Shown in pieces: positions 28,650-41,149 of a stretch of 64,000 nt of DNA. Both the position numbers and the translations under genes were made by a program. Each line of letters starts with the position of its first letter. Position 1 is the stretch's first letter. Source of the stretch: Halictus rubicundus (lineage: Eukaryota > Arthropoda > Insecta > Hymenoptera > Halictidae); contig NW_027488953.1 of the NCBI RefSeq assembly GCF_050948215.1, positions 62,001 to 126,000 on the forward strand, given 5' to 3'. The notes beneath the pieces are model-generated. The model was not told the origin of the DNA. It made no database searches and was given only the letters and a program-made list of their open reading frames with translations.

Positions 28650-31600
28650 CTCTCCTCTATAATATCGTATCCTCTATCATATCCTATCCTCTTTCCTATA
28701 ATATCATCTATCCTATTCTATACTCTATCTTATCCTATCCGCTATCCTATCCTATCCTGTATCCTATCCTATCCTGTATCCTATCCTATCCTGTATCCTA
28801 TCCTATCCTCTATCCTATCCTATCCTCTATCCTATCCTATCCTCTATCCTATCCATTCCTCTATACTATCCTATCCTCTATCGTATCCTATCCTATATCC
28901 TATACTCTATCATATCCTATCCTCTATCCTACCCTATCCTCTATCCTATCCTTTCCTCTATCCTAGCCTATCCCCTATCCTATCCTATCCTCTATCCTAT
29001 CCTATCCTCTATCCTATCCTATCCTCTATCCTATCCTATCCTCTATGCTATCCTCTATTCTATCCTATCCTATATCCTATCCTTTCCGCTAAACTATCCT
29101 ATCCTCTATAATATCGTATCCTCTGTCCTATCCTTGCTCTATCCTATAATATCACATATTCTATCCTATTATCTATCCTATCCTATCCTATCATCTATCG
29201 TATCCTATCCTCTATCGTATCCTATCCTCTATCCTATCCAATCCTATATCCTATCCTCTATCATATCTTATCCTCTATCCTATCCTATCCTTTATCCGAT
29301 CCTATCCTCTATCCTATCCTATACTCTGTCCTATCCTTTCCACTATCCTATCTCATGCTCTATCCTATCCTATCCTCCATCCTATCCTATCCTCTATCCT
29401 ATCCTATCCTCTATCCTATCCTATCCTCTATCCTATCCTATCCTCTTATCCTGTCCTATCCTCTATCCTATCCTATCCTCTTATCCTATCCTATCCTCTA
29501 TCCTATCCTATCCGATCCTCTATCCTATCCTATCCTCTATCCAATCCTTTTCTCTATACTATCCTATCCTCTATCGTATCCTATCCTCTACCCTATCCTA
29601 TCCTATATCCTAGCCTATCCTCTATCCTATCCTATCCTGTATCCTCTATCCTATCCTCTTATCCTATCCTATCCTCTATCCTATCCTATCCTCTATCCTA
29701 TCCTATCCTCTATTATATCCGATCCTCTATCCTATCCGATTCACTATAATATCGTATCCTCTATCATATCCTATCCTCTTTCCTATAATATCATCTTTCC
29801 TATAATATCATCTATCCTATCCTATTCTCTATCCTATCCTATACTCTATCCTATCCTATCCGCTATCCCATCCTATTCTCTATCCAATCCTATCCTATCT
29901 TCTATCGTATCCTATTCTCTATCCTATCCAATCCTATATCGTATCCTCTATCCTATCTTATCCACTATCCTATCCTATCCTGTATCCTATGCTATCCTCT
30001 ATCCTATCCTATCCTCTATCCTATCCTATCCTCTATCCTATCCTATCCTCTATCCTATCCTATCCTTTATCCTATCCTATCCTCTATCCTATCCTATCCT
30101 CTATCCTATCCGATCCTCTATCCTATTCTCTCCTCTATAATATCGTATCCTCTATCATATCCTATCCTCCTTCCTATAATATCATCTATCCTATTCTATA
30201 CTCTATCTTATCCTATCCGCTATCCTATCCTATCCTGTATCCTATCCTATCCTGTATCCTATCCTATCCTGTATCCTATCCTATCCTCTATCCTATCCTA
30301 TCCTCTATCCTATCCTATCCTCTATCCTATCCATTCCTCTATACTATCCTATCCTCTATCGTATCCTATCCTATATCCTATACTCTATCATATCCTATCC
30401 TCTATCCTACCCTATCCTCTATCCTATCCTTTCCTCTATCCTAGCCTATCCCCTATCCTATCCTATCCTCTATCCTATCCTATCCTCTATCCTATCCTAT
30501 CCTCTATCCTATCCTATCCTCTATGCTATCCTCTATTCTATCCTATCCTATATCCTATCCTTTCCGCTAAACTATCCTATCCTCTATAATATCGTATCCT
30601 CTGTCCTATCCTTGCTCTATCCTATAATATCACATATTCTATCCTATTATCTATCCTATCCTATCCTATCATCTATCGTATCCTATCCTCTATCGTATCC
30701 TATCCTCTATCCTATCCAATCCTATATCCTATCCTCTATCATATCTTATCCTCTATCCTATCCTATCCTTTATCCGATCCTATCCTCTATCCTATCCTAT
30801 ACTCTGTCCTATCCTTTCCACTATCCTATCTCATGCTCTATCCTATCCTATCCTCCATCCTATCCTATCCTCTATCCTATCCTATCCTCTATCCTATCCT
30901 ATCCTCTATCCTATCCTATCCTCTTATCCTGTCCTATCCTCTATCCTATCCTATCCTCTTATCCTATCCTATCCTCTATCCTATCCTATCCGATCCTCTA
31001 TCCTATCCTATCCTCTATCCAATCCTTTTCTCTATACTATCCTATCCTCTATCGTATCCTATCCTCTACCCTATCCTATCCTATATCCTAGCCTATCCTC
31101 TATCCTATCCTATCCTGTATCCTCTATCCTATCCTCTTATCCTATCCTATCCTCTATCCTATCCTATCCTCTATCCTATCCTATCCTCTATTATATCCGA
31201 TCCTCTATCCTATCCGATTCACTATAATATCGTATCCTCTATCATATCCTATCCTCTTTCCTATAATATCATCTTTCCTATAATATCATCTATCCTATCC
31301 TATTCTCTATCCTATCCTATACTCTATCCTATCCTATCCTCTATCCCATCCTATTCTCTATCCAATCCTATCCTATCTTCTATCGTATCCTATTCTCTAT
31401 CCTATCCAATCCTATATCGTATCCTCTATCCTATCTTATCCACTATCCTATCCTATCCTGTATCCTATGCTATCCTCTATCCTATCCTATCCTCTATCCT
31501 ATCCTATCCTCTATCCTATCCTATCCTCTATCCTATCCTATCCTTTATCCTATCCTATCCTCTATCCTATCCTATCCTCTATCCTATCCGATCCTCTATC

Positions 31601-31726
31601 CTATTCTCTCCTCTATAATATCGTATCCTCTATCATATCCTATCCTCTTTCCTATAATATCATCTATCCTATTCTATACTCTATCTTATCCTATCCGCTA
31701 TCCTATCCTATCCTGTATCCTATCCT
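28650..31726 (+). repeat. 1478-bp HOR, about 2.1 tandem copies
   Basis: Exact 1478-bp offsets are seen at CCGCTATCC (28741/30219/31697), the TTG landmarks (29134/30612) and CCAATCCTTTTCTC (29541/31019). Only a few differences were found, for example G/T at 29862/31340 and C/T at 30170/31648. Similarity stops near 31726, where the third TCCTGTA-type unit is replaced by TCCTCTA. High identity suggests a recent duplication relative to the diverged cassette at 27.2 kb. Confidence 0.85.
29105..29178 (+). repeat. Class H landmark element (representative)
   Basis: CTATAATATCGTATCC, then CTGTCCTATCCTTGCTC, then ATAATATCACATATTC and CTATTATCTATCC. Class H has TTG at 27248, 29134, 30612, 34951 and 44324. 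It is always preceded by CTTTCCGCTAAACTATCC, whereas most other classes have CCGCTATCC there. Confidence 0.75.
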
Positions 31727-32059
31727 ATCCTCTATCCTATCCTATCCTCTATCCTAACCTATCCTCTATCCTATCCTATCCTCTATCCTATCCTATCCTC
31801 TATCCTATCCATTCCTCTATACTATCCTATCCTCTATCGTATCCTATCCTCTATCCTATCCAATCCTATATCCTATACTCTATCATATCCCATCCTCTAT
31901 CCTATCCTATCCTCTATCCGATCCTATCCTCTATCCTATCCTATCCTCTATCCTATCCTATCCTTTATCCTATCCTATCCTCTATCCTATCCTATCCTCT
32001 ATCCTATCCCATCCTCTATCCTATCCTATCCTCTATCCTATCCTATCCTCTATCCTATC
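31727..32059 (+). repeat. Satellite linker, near-consensus 17-mers
   Basis: Holds 17-mers with the words CTAACCTATCC, CCATTCCTCTATAC and TTTATCC. It resembles the segment at 28.32-28.62 kb. Nothing else is visible. Confidence 0.75.
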
Positions 32060-35000
32060 CTTTCCGCTATCCTATCCTATTCTCTATAATATCGTATCCT
32101 CTGTGCTATCCTTGCTCTATCCTATAATTTCATATATCCTATCCTATTCTCTATCCTATCCTATCCTATCATCTATCCTATTCTATACTCTATCCTATCC
32201 TATCCGCTATCCTATCCTATCCTCTTTCATATCCTATCCTATATCCTATCCAATCCCCTATCCTATCCTCTATCCTATCCTATCCTCTATCCTATCCTAT
32301 CCTCTTATCCTATCCTATCCTCTATCCTATCCTATCCTATCCTCTATCCTATCCTATCCTCTATCCTATCCTTTCCTCTATACTATCCTATCCTCTATCG
32401 TATCCTATCCTCTATCCTATCCAATCCTATATCCTATACTCTATCATATCCTATCCTCTATCCTATCCTATCCTCTATCCGACCCTAACCTCTATCCTAT
32501 CCTATCCTGTATCCTATCCTATCCTGTATCCTATCCTATCCTCAATCCTATCCTATCTTCTATCCTATCCTATCCTCTATCCTATCCCATCCACTATCCT
32601 ATCCTATCCTCTATCCTATCCTATCCTCTATCCTATCCTATCTTCTATCCTATCATATCCTCTATCCTATCCTATCCTTTCTCCTATCCTATCCTCTATC
32701 CTATCCTATCCTCTATCCTATCCTATCCTCTATCCTATCCTATCCTCTATCCTATCCGATCCTCTATCCTATCCCATCCTCTATCCTATCCTATCCTCTA
32801 TCGTATCCTATTCTCTATCCTATCCAATGCTATATCGTATTGTCTCTCCTATCCTATCCACTATCCTATCCTATCCTCTATCCTATCCCATCCTCTATCC
32901 TATCCTATCCTGTATCCTATCCTATCCTCTATCCTATCCCATCCTCTATCCTATCCTATCCTCTATCCTATCCTATCCTATCCTCTATCCTATCCTTTCC
33001 GCTATCCTATCCTATTCTCTATAATATCGTATCCTCTGTCCTATCCTTGCTCTATCCTATAATATCATATATCCTATCCTATTCTCTATCCTATCATCTA
33101 TCCTATTCTATACTCTATCCTATCCTATCCGCTATCCTATCCGATCCTCTATCCTATCCCATCCTCTATCCTATCCCATCCTCTATCCTATCCTATCCTC
33201 TATCCTATCCTATCCTCTATCCTAGCCTATCCTCTATCCTATCCTATCCTGTATCCTATCCTATCTTCTATAATATCGTATCCTCTGTCCTATCCTTGCT
33301 CTATCCTATAATGTCATATATTCTATCCTATTCTCTATCCTATCCTATCCTATCATCTATCGTATCCTATCCTCTATCCTATCCTATCCTCTATCCGATC
33401 CTATCCTCTATCCTATCCTATACTCTGTCCTATCCTTTCCACTATCCTATCTTATGCTCTATCCTATCCTATCCTCCATCCTATCCTATCCTCTATCCTA
33501 TCCTATCCTCTTATCCTCTATCCTATCCTATCCTATCCTCTATCCTATCCTATCCTCTATCCTATCCTATCCTCTATCCTATCCTATCCTCTATCCTATC
33601 CGATCCTCTATCCTATCCCATCCTCTATCCTATCCTATCCTCTATCCTATCCTATCCTCTATCCTAGCCTATCCTCTATCCTATCCTATCCTGTATCCTA
33701 TCCTATCCTCTATCCTATCCTATCCTCTATCCTATCCTATCCTCTATCCTATCCTATCCTCTATCCTATCCTATCCTCTATCCTATCCTATCCTCTATCC
33801 TATCCTATCCTCTATCCTATCCCATACTCTATCCTATCCTATCCTCTATCCTATCCTATCCTCTATCCTATCCTTTCCGCTATCCTATCCTATTCTCTAT
33901 AATATCGTATCCTCTGTCCTATCCTTGCTCTATCCTATAATATCATATATCCTATCCTATTCTCTATCCTATCCTATCCTATCATCTATCCTATTCTATA
34001 CTCTATGCTATCCTATCCGCTATCCTATCCTATCCTCTTTCATATCCTATCCTATATCCTATCCAACCCCCTATCCTATCCTCTATCCTATCCTATCCTA
34101 TATCCTATCCTATCCTCTATCCTATCCTATCCTCTATCCTATCCTATCCTCTAGCCTATCCTATCCTCTATCCTATCCTATCCTCTATCCTATCCTATCC
34201 TCTATCCTATACTATCCTGTATCCTATCCTATTCTGTATCCTATCCTATCCTCTATCCTATACTATCCTGTATCCTATCCTATTCTGTATCCTATCCTAT
34301 CCTCTATCCTATCCTATCCTCTATCATATCCTATCCTCTATCCTATCCGATCCTCTATCCTATCCCATCCTCTATCCTATCCTATCCTCTATCCTATCCT
34401 ATCCTCTATCCTAGCCTATCCTCTATCCTATCCTATCCTCTATCCTATCCTATCCTCTATCCTATCCGATCCTCTATCCTATCCCACCCTCTATCCTATC
34501 CTATCCTCTATCCTATCCCATCCTCTATCCTATCCTATCCTCTATCCTATCCTATCCTCTATCCTAGCCTATCCTCTATCCTATCCTATCCTGTATCCTA
34601 TCCTATCCTGTATCCTATCCTATCCTCTATCCTATCCTATCCTCTATCCTATCCTATCCTCTATCCTATCCATTCCTCTATACTATCCTATCCTCTATCG
34701 TATCCTATCCTATATCCTATACTCTATCATATCCTATCCTCTATCCTACCCTATCCTCTATCCTATCCTTTCCTCTATCCTAGCCTATCCCCTATCCTAT
34801 CCTATCCTCTATCCTATCCTATCCTCTATCCTATCCTATCCTCTATCCTATCCTATCCTCTATGCTATCCTCTATTCTATCCTATCCTATATCCTATCCT
34901 TTCCGCTAAACTATCCTATCCTCTATAATATCGTATCCTCTGTCCTATCCTTGCTCTATCCTATAATATCACATATTCTATCCTATTATCTATCCTATCC

Positions 35001-36000
35001 TATCCTATCATCTATCGTATCCTATCCTCTATCGTATCCTATCCTCTATCCTATCCAATCCTATATCCTATCCTCTATCATATCTTATCCTCTATCCTAT
35101 CCTATCCTTTATCCGATCCTATCCTCTATCCTATCCTATACTCTGTCCTATCCTTTCCACTATCCTATCTTATGCTCTATCCTATCCTATCCTCCATCCT
35201 ATCCTATCCTCTATCCTATCCTATCCTCTATCCTATCCTATCCTCTATCCTATCCTATCCTCTTATGCTATCCTATCCTCTATCCTATCCTATCCTCTTA
35301 TCCTATCCTATCCTCTATCCTATCCTATCCGATCCTCTATCCTATCCTATCCTCTATCCAATCCTTTTCTCTATACTATCCTATCCTCTATCGTATCCTA
35401 TCCTCTACCCTATCCTATCCTATATCCTAGCCTATCCTCTATCCTATTGTATCCTGTATCCTCTATCCTATGCTCTTATCCTATCCTATCCTCTATCCTA
35501 TCCTATCCTCTATCCTATCCTATCCTCTATTATATCCGATCCTCTATCCTATCCGATCCACTATAATATCGTATCCTCTATCATATCCTATCCTCTATCC
35601 CATCCTATTCTCTTTCCAATCCTATCCTATCTTCTATCGTATCCTATTCTCTATCCTATCCAATCCTATATCGTATCCTCTATCTTATCTTATCCACTAT
35701 CCTATCCTATCCTGTATCCTATGCTATCCACTATCCTATCCTATCCTCTATCCTATCCTATCCTCTATCCTATCCTATCCTCTATCCTATCCTATCCTTT
35801 ATCCTATCCTATCCTCTATCCTATCCTATCCTCTATCCTATCCGATCCTCTATCCTATCCTATCCTCTATCCTATCCTATCCTCTATCATATCCTATCCT
35901 TTATCCTATCCTATCCTCTATCCTATCCTATCCTCTATCCTATCCTATCCTCTATCCTATCCTATCCTCTATCCTATCCTATCCTCTATCCTATCCTATC
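32060..36000 (+). repeat. Super-repeat II, copy 1 (order T-A-G-A-H)
   Basis: Landmarks in order are T (TTG 32112), A (33047), G (33296), A (33925) and H (34951). The same order occurs at 41205, 42130, 42771, 43400 and 44324, with offsets 9093, 9083, 9475, 9475 and 9373. Private words shared only by these two copies as far as I can see are GACCCTAACC (32481/41542), AATGCTATATCGTAT (near 32827/41960), CCTATTGTAT (near 35444/44817) and TATGCTATCCAC (near 35718/45178). This is the largest colinear repeat I can trace. Confidence 0.75.
32083..32150 (+). repeat. Class T landmark element (representative)
   Basis: The rarest class: CTGTGCTATCCTTGCTC followed by ATAATTTCATATATCC. It occurs at 32112, 36405 and 41205 (TTG positions). 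Both substitutions always occur together, so the three share a recent ancestor. Confidence 0.8.
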
Positions 36001-39000
36001 CTCTATCCTATCCTATCTTCTATCCTATCATATCCTCTATCCTATCCTATCCTTTCTCCTATCCTATCCTCTATCCTATCCTATCCTCTATCCTATCCTA
36101 ACCTCTAACCTATCCTATCCTCTATCCTATCCGATCCTCTATCCTATCCCATCCTCTATCCTATCTTATCCTCTATCCTATTCTATACTCTATCTTATCC
36201 TATCCGCTATCCTATCCTATCCTGTATCCTATCCTATCCTCTATCCTATCCTATCCTCTATCCTATCCTATCTTCTATCCTATCCTATCCTCTATCCTAT
36301 CCCATCCTCTATCCTATCCTATCCTCTATCCTATCCTATCCTCTATCCTATCCTTTCCGCTATCCTATCCTATTCTCTATAATATCGTATCCTCTGTGCT
36401 ATCCTTGCTCTATCCTATAATTTCATATATCCTATCCTATTCTCTATCCTATCCTATCCTATCATCTATCCTATTCTATACTCTATCCTATCCTATCCGC
36501 TATCCTATCCTATCCTCTTTCATATCCTATCCTATGTCCTATCCAATCCCCTATCCTATCCTCTATCCTATCCTATCCTCTATCCTATCCTATCCTCTTA
36601 TCCTATCCTATCCTCTATCCTATCCTATCCTATCCTCTATCCTATCCTATCCTCTATCCTATCCTTTCCTCTATACTATCCTATCCTCTATCGTATCCTA
36701 TCCTCTATCCTATCCAATCCTATATCCTATACTCTATCATATCCTATCCTCTATCCTATCCTATCCTCTATCCGATCCTAACCTCTATCCTATCCTATCC
36801 TGTATCCTATCCTATCCTGTATCCTATCCTATCCTCAATCCTATCCTATCTTCTATCCTATCCTATCCTCTATCCTATCCCACCCTCTATCCTATCCTAT
36901 CCTCTATCCTATCCTATCCTCTATCCTATCCTATCTTGTATCCTATCATATCCTCTATCCTATCCTATCCTTTCTCCTATCCTATCCTCTATCCTATCCT
37001 ATCCTCTATCCTATCCTATCCTCTAACCTATCCTATCCTCTATCCTATCCGATCCTCTATCCTATCCCATCCTCTATCCTATCCTATCCTCTATCCTATC
37101 CTATACTCTATCCTATCCTATCCTCTATCCCATCCTATTCTCTATCCAATCCTATCCTATCCTCTATCGTATCCTATTCTCTATCCTATCCAATCCTATA
37201 TCGTATCGTCTATCCTATCCTATCCACTATCCTATCCTATCCTCTATCCTATCCCATCCTCTATCCTATCCTATCCTGTATCCTATCCTATCCTCTATCC
37301 TATCCCATCCTCTATCCTATCCTATCCTCTATCCTATCCTATCCTCTATCCTATCCTTTCCGCTATCCTATCCTATTCTCTATAATATCGTATCCTCTGT
37401 CCTATCCTTGCTCTATCCTATAATATCATATATCCTATCCTATTCTCTATCCTATCATCTATCCTATTCTATACTCTATCCTATCCTATCCGCTATCCTA
37501 TCCGATCCTCTATCCTATCCCATCCTCTATCCTATCCTATCCTCTATCCTATCCTATCCTCTATCCTAGCCTATCCTCTATCCTATCCTATCCTGTATCC
37601 TATCCTATCCTCTATCCTATCCTATCCTCCATCCTATCCTCCATCCTATCCTATCCTCTATCCTATAATATCATCTATCCTATCCTATTCTCTATCGTAT
37701 CCTATCCTCTATCCTATCCTATCTTCTATCCTATCATATCCTCTATCCTATCCTATCCTTTCTCCTATCCTATCCTCTATCCTATCCTATCCTCTTATCC
37801 TATCCTATCCTCTATCCTATCCTATCCTCTATCCTATCCTATCCTCTATCCTATCCGATCCTCTATCCTATCCCATCCTCTATCCTATCCTATCCTCTAT
37901 CCTATCCTATCCCCTATCCTATCCTCTATCCTATCCTATCCTCTATCCTATCCTATCCTCTATCCTATCCTATCCTCTATCCTATCCGATCCTCTATCCT
38001 ATCCCATCCTCTATCCTATCCTATCCTCTATCCTATCCTATCCCCTATCCTATCCTCTATCCTATCCTATCCACTATCCTATCCTATCCTCTATCCTATC
38101 CCATCCTCTATCCTATCCTATCCTGTATCCTATCCTATCCTCTATCCTATCCCATCCTCTATCCTATCCTATCCTCTATCCTATCCTATCCTCTATCCTA
38201 TCCTTTCCGCTATCCTATCCTATTCTCTATAATATCGTATCCTCTGTCCTATCCTTGCTCTATCCTATAATATCATATATCCTATCCTATTCTCTATCCT
38301 ATCATCTATCCTATCCTATTCTCTATCCTATCCTATCCTCTATCCTATCCTATCCTCTATCCTATCCTATCTTCTATCCTATCATATCCTCTATCCTATC
38401 CTATCCTTTCTCCTATCCTATCCTCTATCCTATCCTATCCTCTATCCTATCCTAACCTCTAACCTATCCTATCCTCTATCCTATCCGATCCTCTATCCTA
38501 TCCCATCCTCTATCCTATCTTATCCTCTATCCTATCCTATACTCTATCCTATCCTATCCTCTATCCCATCCTATTCTCTATACAATCCTATCCTATCCTC
38601 TATCGTATCCTATTCTCTATCCTATCCAATCCTATATCGTATCGTCTATCCTATCCTATCCACTATCCTATCCTATCCTCTATCCTATCCCATCCTCTAC
38701 CCTATCCTATCCTGTATCCTATCCTATCCTCTATCCTATCCCATCCTCTATCCTATCCTATCCTCTATCCTATCCTATCCTCTATCCTATCCTTTCCGCT
38801 ATCCTATCCTATTCTCTATAATATCGTATCCTCTGTCCTATCCTTGCTCTATCCTATAATATCATATATCCTATCCTATTCTCTATCCTATCATCTATCC
38901 TATTCTATACTCTATCCTATCCTATCCGCTATCCTATCCGATCCTCTATCCTATCCCATCCTCTATCCTATCCTATTCTCTATCCTATCCTATCCTCTAT

Positions 39001-39829
39001 CCTATCCTATCTTCTATCCTATCATATCCTCTATCCTATCCTATCCTTTCTCCTATCCTATCCTCTATCCTATCCTATCCTCTTATCCTATCCTATCCTC
39101 TATCCTATCCTATCCTCTCTCCTATCCTATCCTCTATCCTATCCGATCCTCTATCCTATCCCATCCTCTATCCTATCCTATCCTCTATCCTATCCCATCC
39201 TCTATCCTATCCTATCCTCTATCCTATCCTATCCTCTATCCTAGCCTATCCTCTATCCTATCCTATCCTGTATCCTATCCTATCCTGTATCCTATCCTAT
39301 CCTCTATCCTATCCTATCCTCTATCCTATCCTATCCTCTATCCTATCCTATCCTCTATCCTATCCATTCCTCTATACTATCCTATCCTCTATCGTATCCT
39401 ATCCTATATCCTATACTCTATCATATCCTATCCTCTATCCTACCCTATCCTCTATCCTATCCTTTCCTCTATCCTAGCCTATCCCCTATCCTATCCTATC
39501 CTCTATCCTATCCTATCCTCTATCCGATCCTATCCTCTATCCTATCCTATACTCTGTCCTATCCTTTCCACTATCCTATCTTATGCTCTATCCTATCCTA
39601 TCCTCCATCCTATCCTATCCTCTATCCTATCCTATCCTCTATCCTATCCTATCCTCTATCGTATCCTATCCTCTATCCTATCCAATCCTATATCCTATCC
39701 TCTATCATATCTTATCCTCTATCCTATCCTATCCTTTATCCGATCCTATCCTCTATCCTATCCTATACTCTGTCCTATCCTTTCCACTATCCTATCTTAT
39801 GCTCTATCCTATCCTATCCTCCATCCTAT
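36001..39829 (+). repeat. Satellite with landmark order T-A-A-A
   Basis: A class T landmark has TTG at 36405 and class A landmarks follow at 37408, 38255 and 38844. The T block to about 37.0 kb resembles those at 32.1 and 41.2 kb but has CCGATCCTAACC rather than GACCCTAACC. The A blocks share ATCGTATCGTC and CCCATCCTATTC words. ATGCTC words at 39583 and 39799 mark a local 216-bp duplication. Confidence 0.7.
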
Positions 39830-40906
39830 CCTATCCTCTATCCTATCCTATCCTCTATCCTATCCTATCCTCTATCCTATCCTATCCTCTTATCCTATCC
39901 TATCCTCTATCCTATCCTATCCTCTTATCCTATCCTATCCTCTATCCTATCCTATCCGATCCTCTATCCTATCCTATCCTCTATCCAATCCTTTTCTCTA
40001 TACTATCCTATCCTCTATCGTATCCTATCCTCTACCCTATCCTATCCTATATCCTAGCCTATCCTCTATCCTATCCTATCCTGTATCCTCTATCCTATCC
40101 TCTTATCCTATCCTATCCTCTATCCTATCCTATCCTCTATCCTATCCTATCCTCATTTATATCCGATCCTCTATCCTATCCGATCCACTATAATATCGTA
40201 TCCTCTATCATATCCTATCCTCTTTCCTATAATATCATCTTTCCTATAATATCATCTATCCTATCCTATTCTCTATCCTATCCTATACTCTATCCTATCC
40301 TATCCTCTATCCCATCCTATTCTCTATCCAATCCTATCCTATCTTCTATCCTATCCTATCCTCTTTCATATCCTATCCTATGTCCTATCCAATCCCCTAT
40401 CCTATCCTCTATCCTATCCTATCCTCTATCCTATCCTATCCTCTATCCTATCCTATCCTCTATCCTATCCTATCCTCTTATCCTATCCTATCCTCTATCC
40501 TATCCTATCCTCTTATCCTATCCTATCCTCTATCCTATCCTATCCGATCCTCTATCCTATCCTATCCTCTATCCAATCCTTTTCTCTATACTATCCTATC
40601 CTCTATCGTATCCTATCCTCTACCCTATCCTATCCTATATCCTAGCCTATCCTCTATCCTATCCTATCCTGTATCCTCTATCCTATCCTCTTATCCTATC
40701 CTATCCTCTATCCTATCCTATCCTCTATCCTATCCTATCCTCATTTATATCCGATCCTCTATCCTATCCGATCCACTATAATATCGTATCCTCTATCATA
40801 TCCTATCCTCTTTCCTATAATATCATCTTTCCTATAATATCATCTATCCTATCCTATTCTCTATCCTATCCTATACTCTATCCTATCCTATCCTCTATCC
40901 CATCCT
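39830..40906 (+). repeat. 588-bp-spaced HOR pair
   Basis: CCTCTTATCC at 39886/40474, the CCAATCCTTTTCTC word at 39985/40573 and TCATTTATATCC at 40153/40741 are all exactly 588 bp apart. Similarity covers about 490 bp of each copy. About 100 bp in between (40319-40417) hold other words, including CTATGTCCTATCC. TCATTTATATCC is private to this pair; elsewhere the word is CTATTATATCC. Confidence 0.85.
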
Positions 40907-41149
40907 ATCCTATCTTCTATCGTATCCTATTCTCTATCCTATCCAATCCTATATCGTATCCTCTATCCTATCTTATCCACTATCCTATCCTATCCTGTAT
41001 CCTATGCTATCCTCTATCCTATCCTATCCTCTATCCTATCCTATCCTCTATCCTATCCTATCCTCTATCCTATCCTATCCTTTATCCTATCCTATCCTCT
41101 ATCCTATCCTATTCTCTATCCTATCCGATCCTCTATCCTATCCTTTCCG
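40907..41149 (+). repeat. Satellite linker
   Basis: 17-mers with TATGCTATCC (near 40993), TTTATCC and CTATTCTCTATCC variants lead into the class T landmark of super-repeat II copy 2. Nothing else is visible. Confidence 0.7.
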
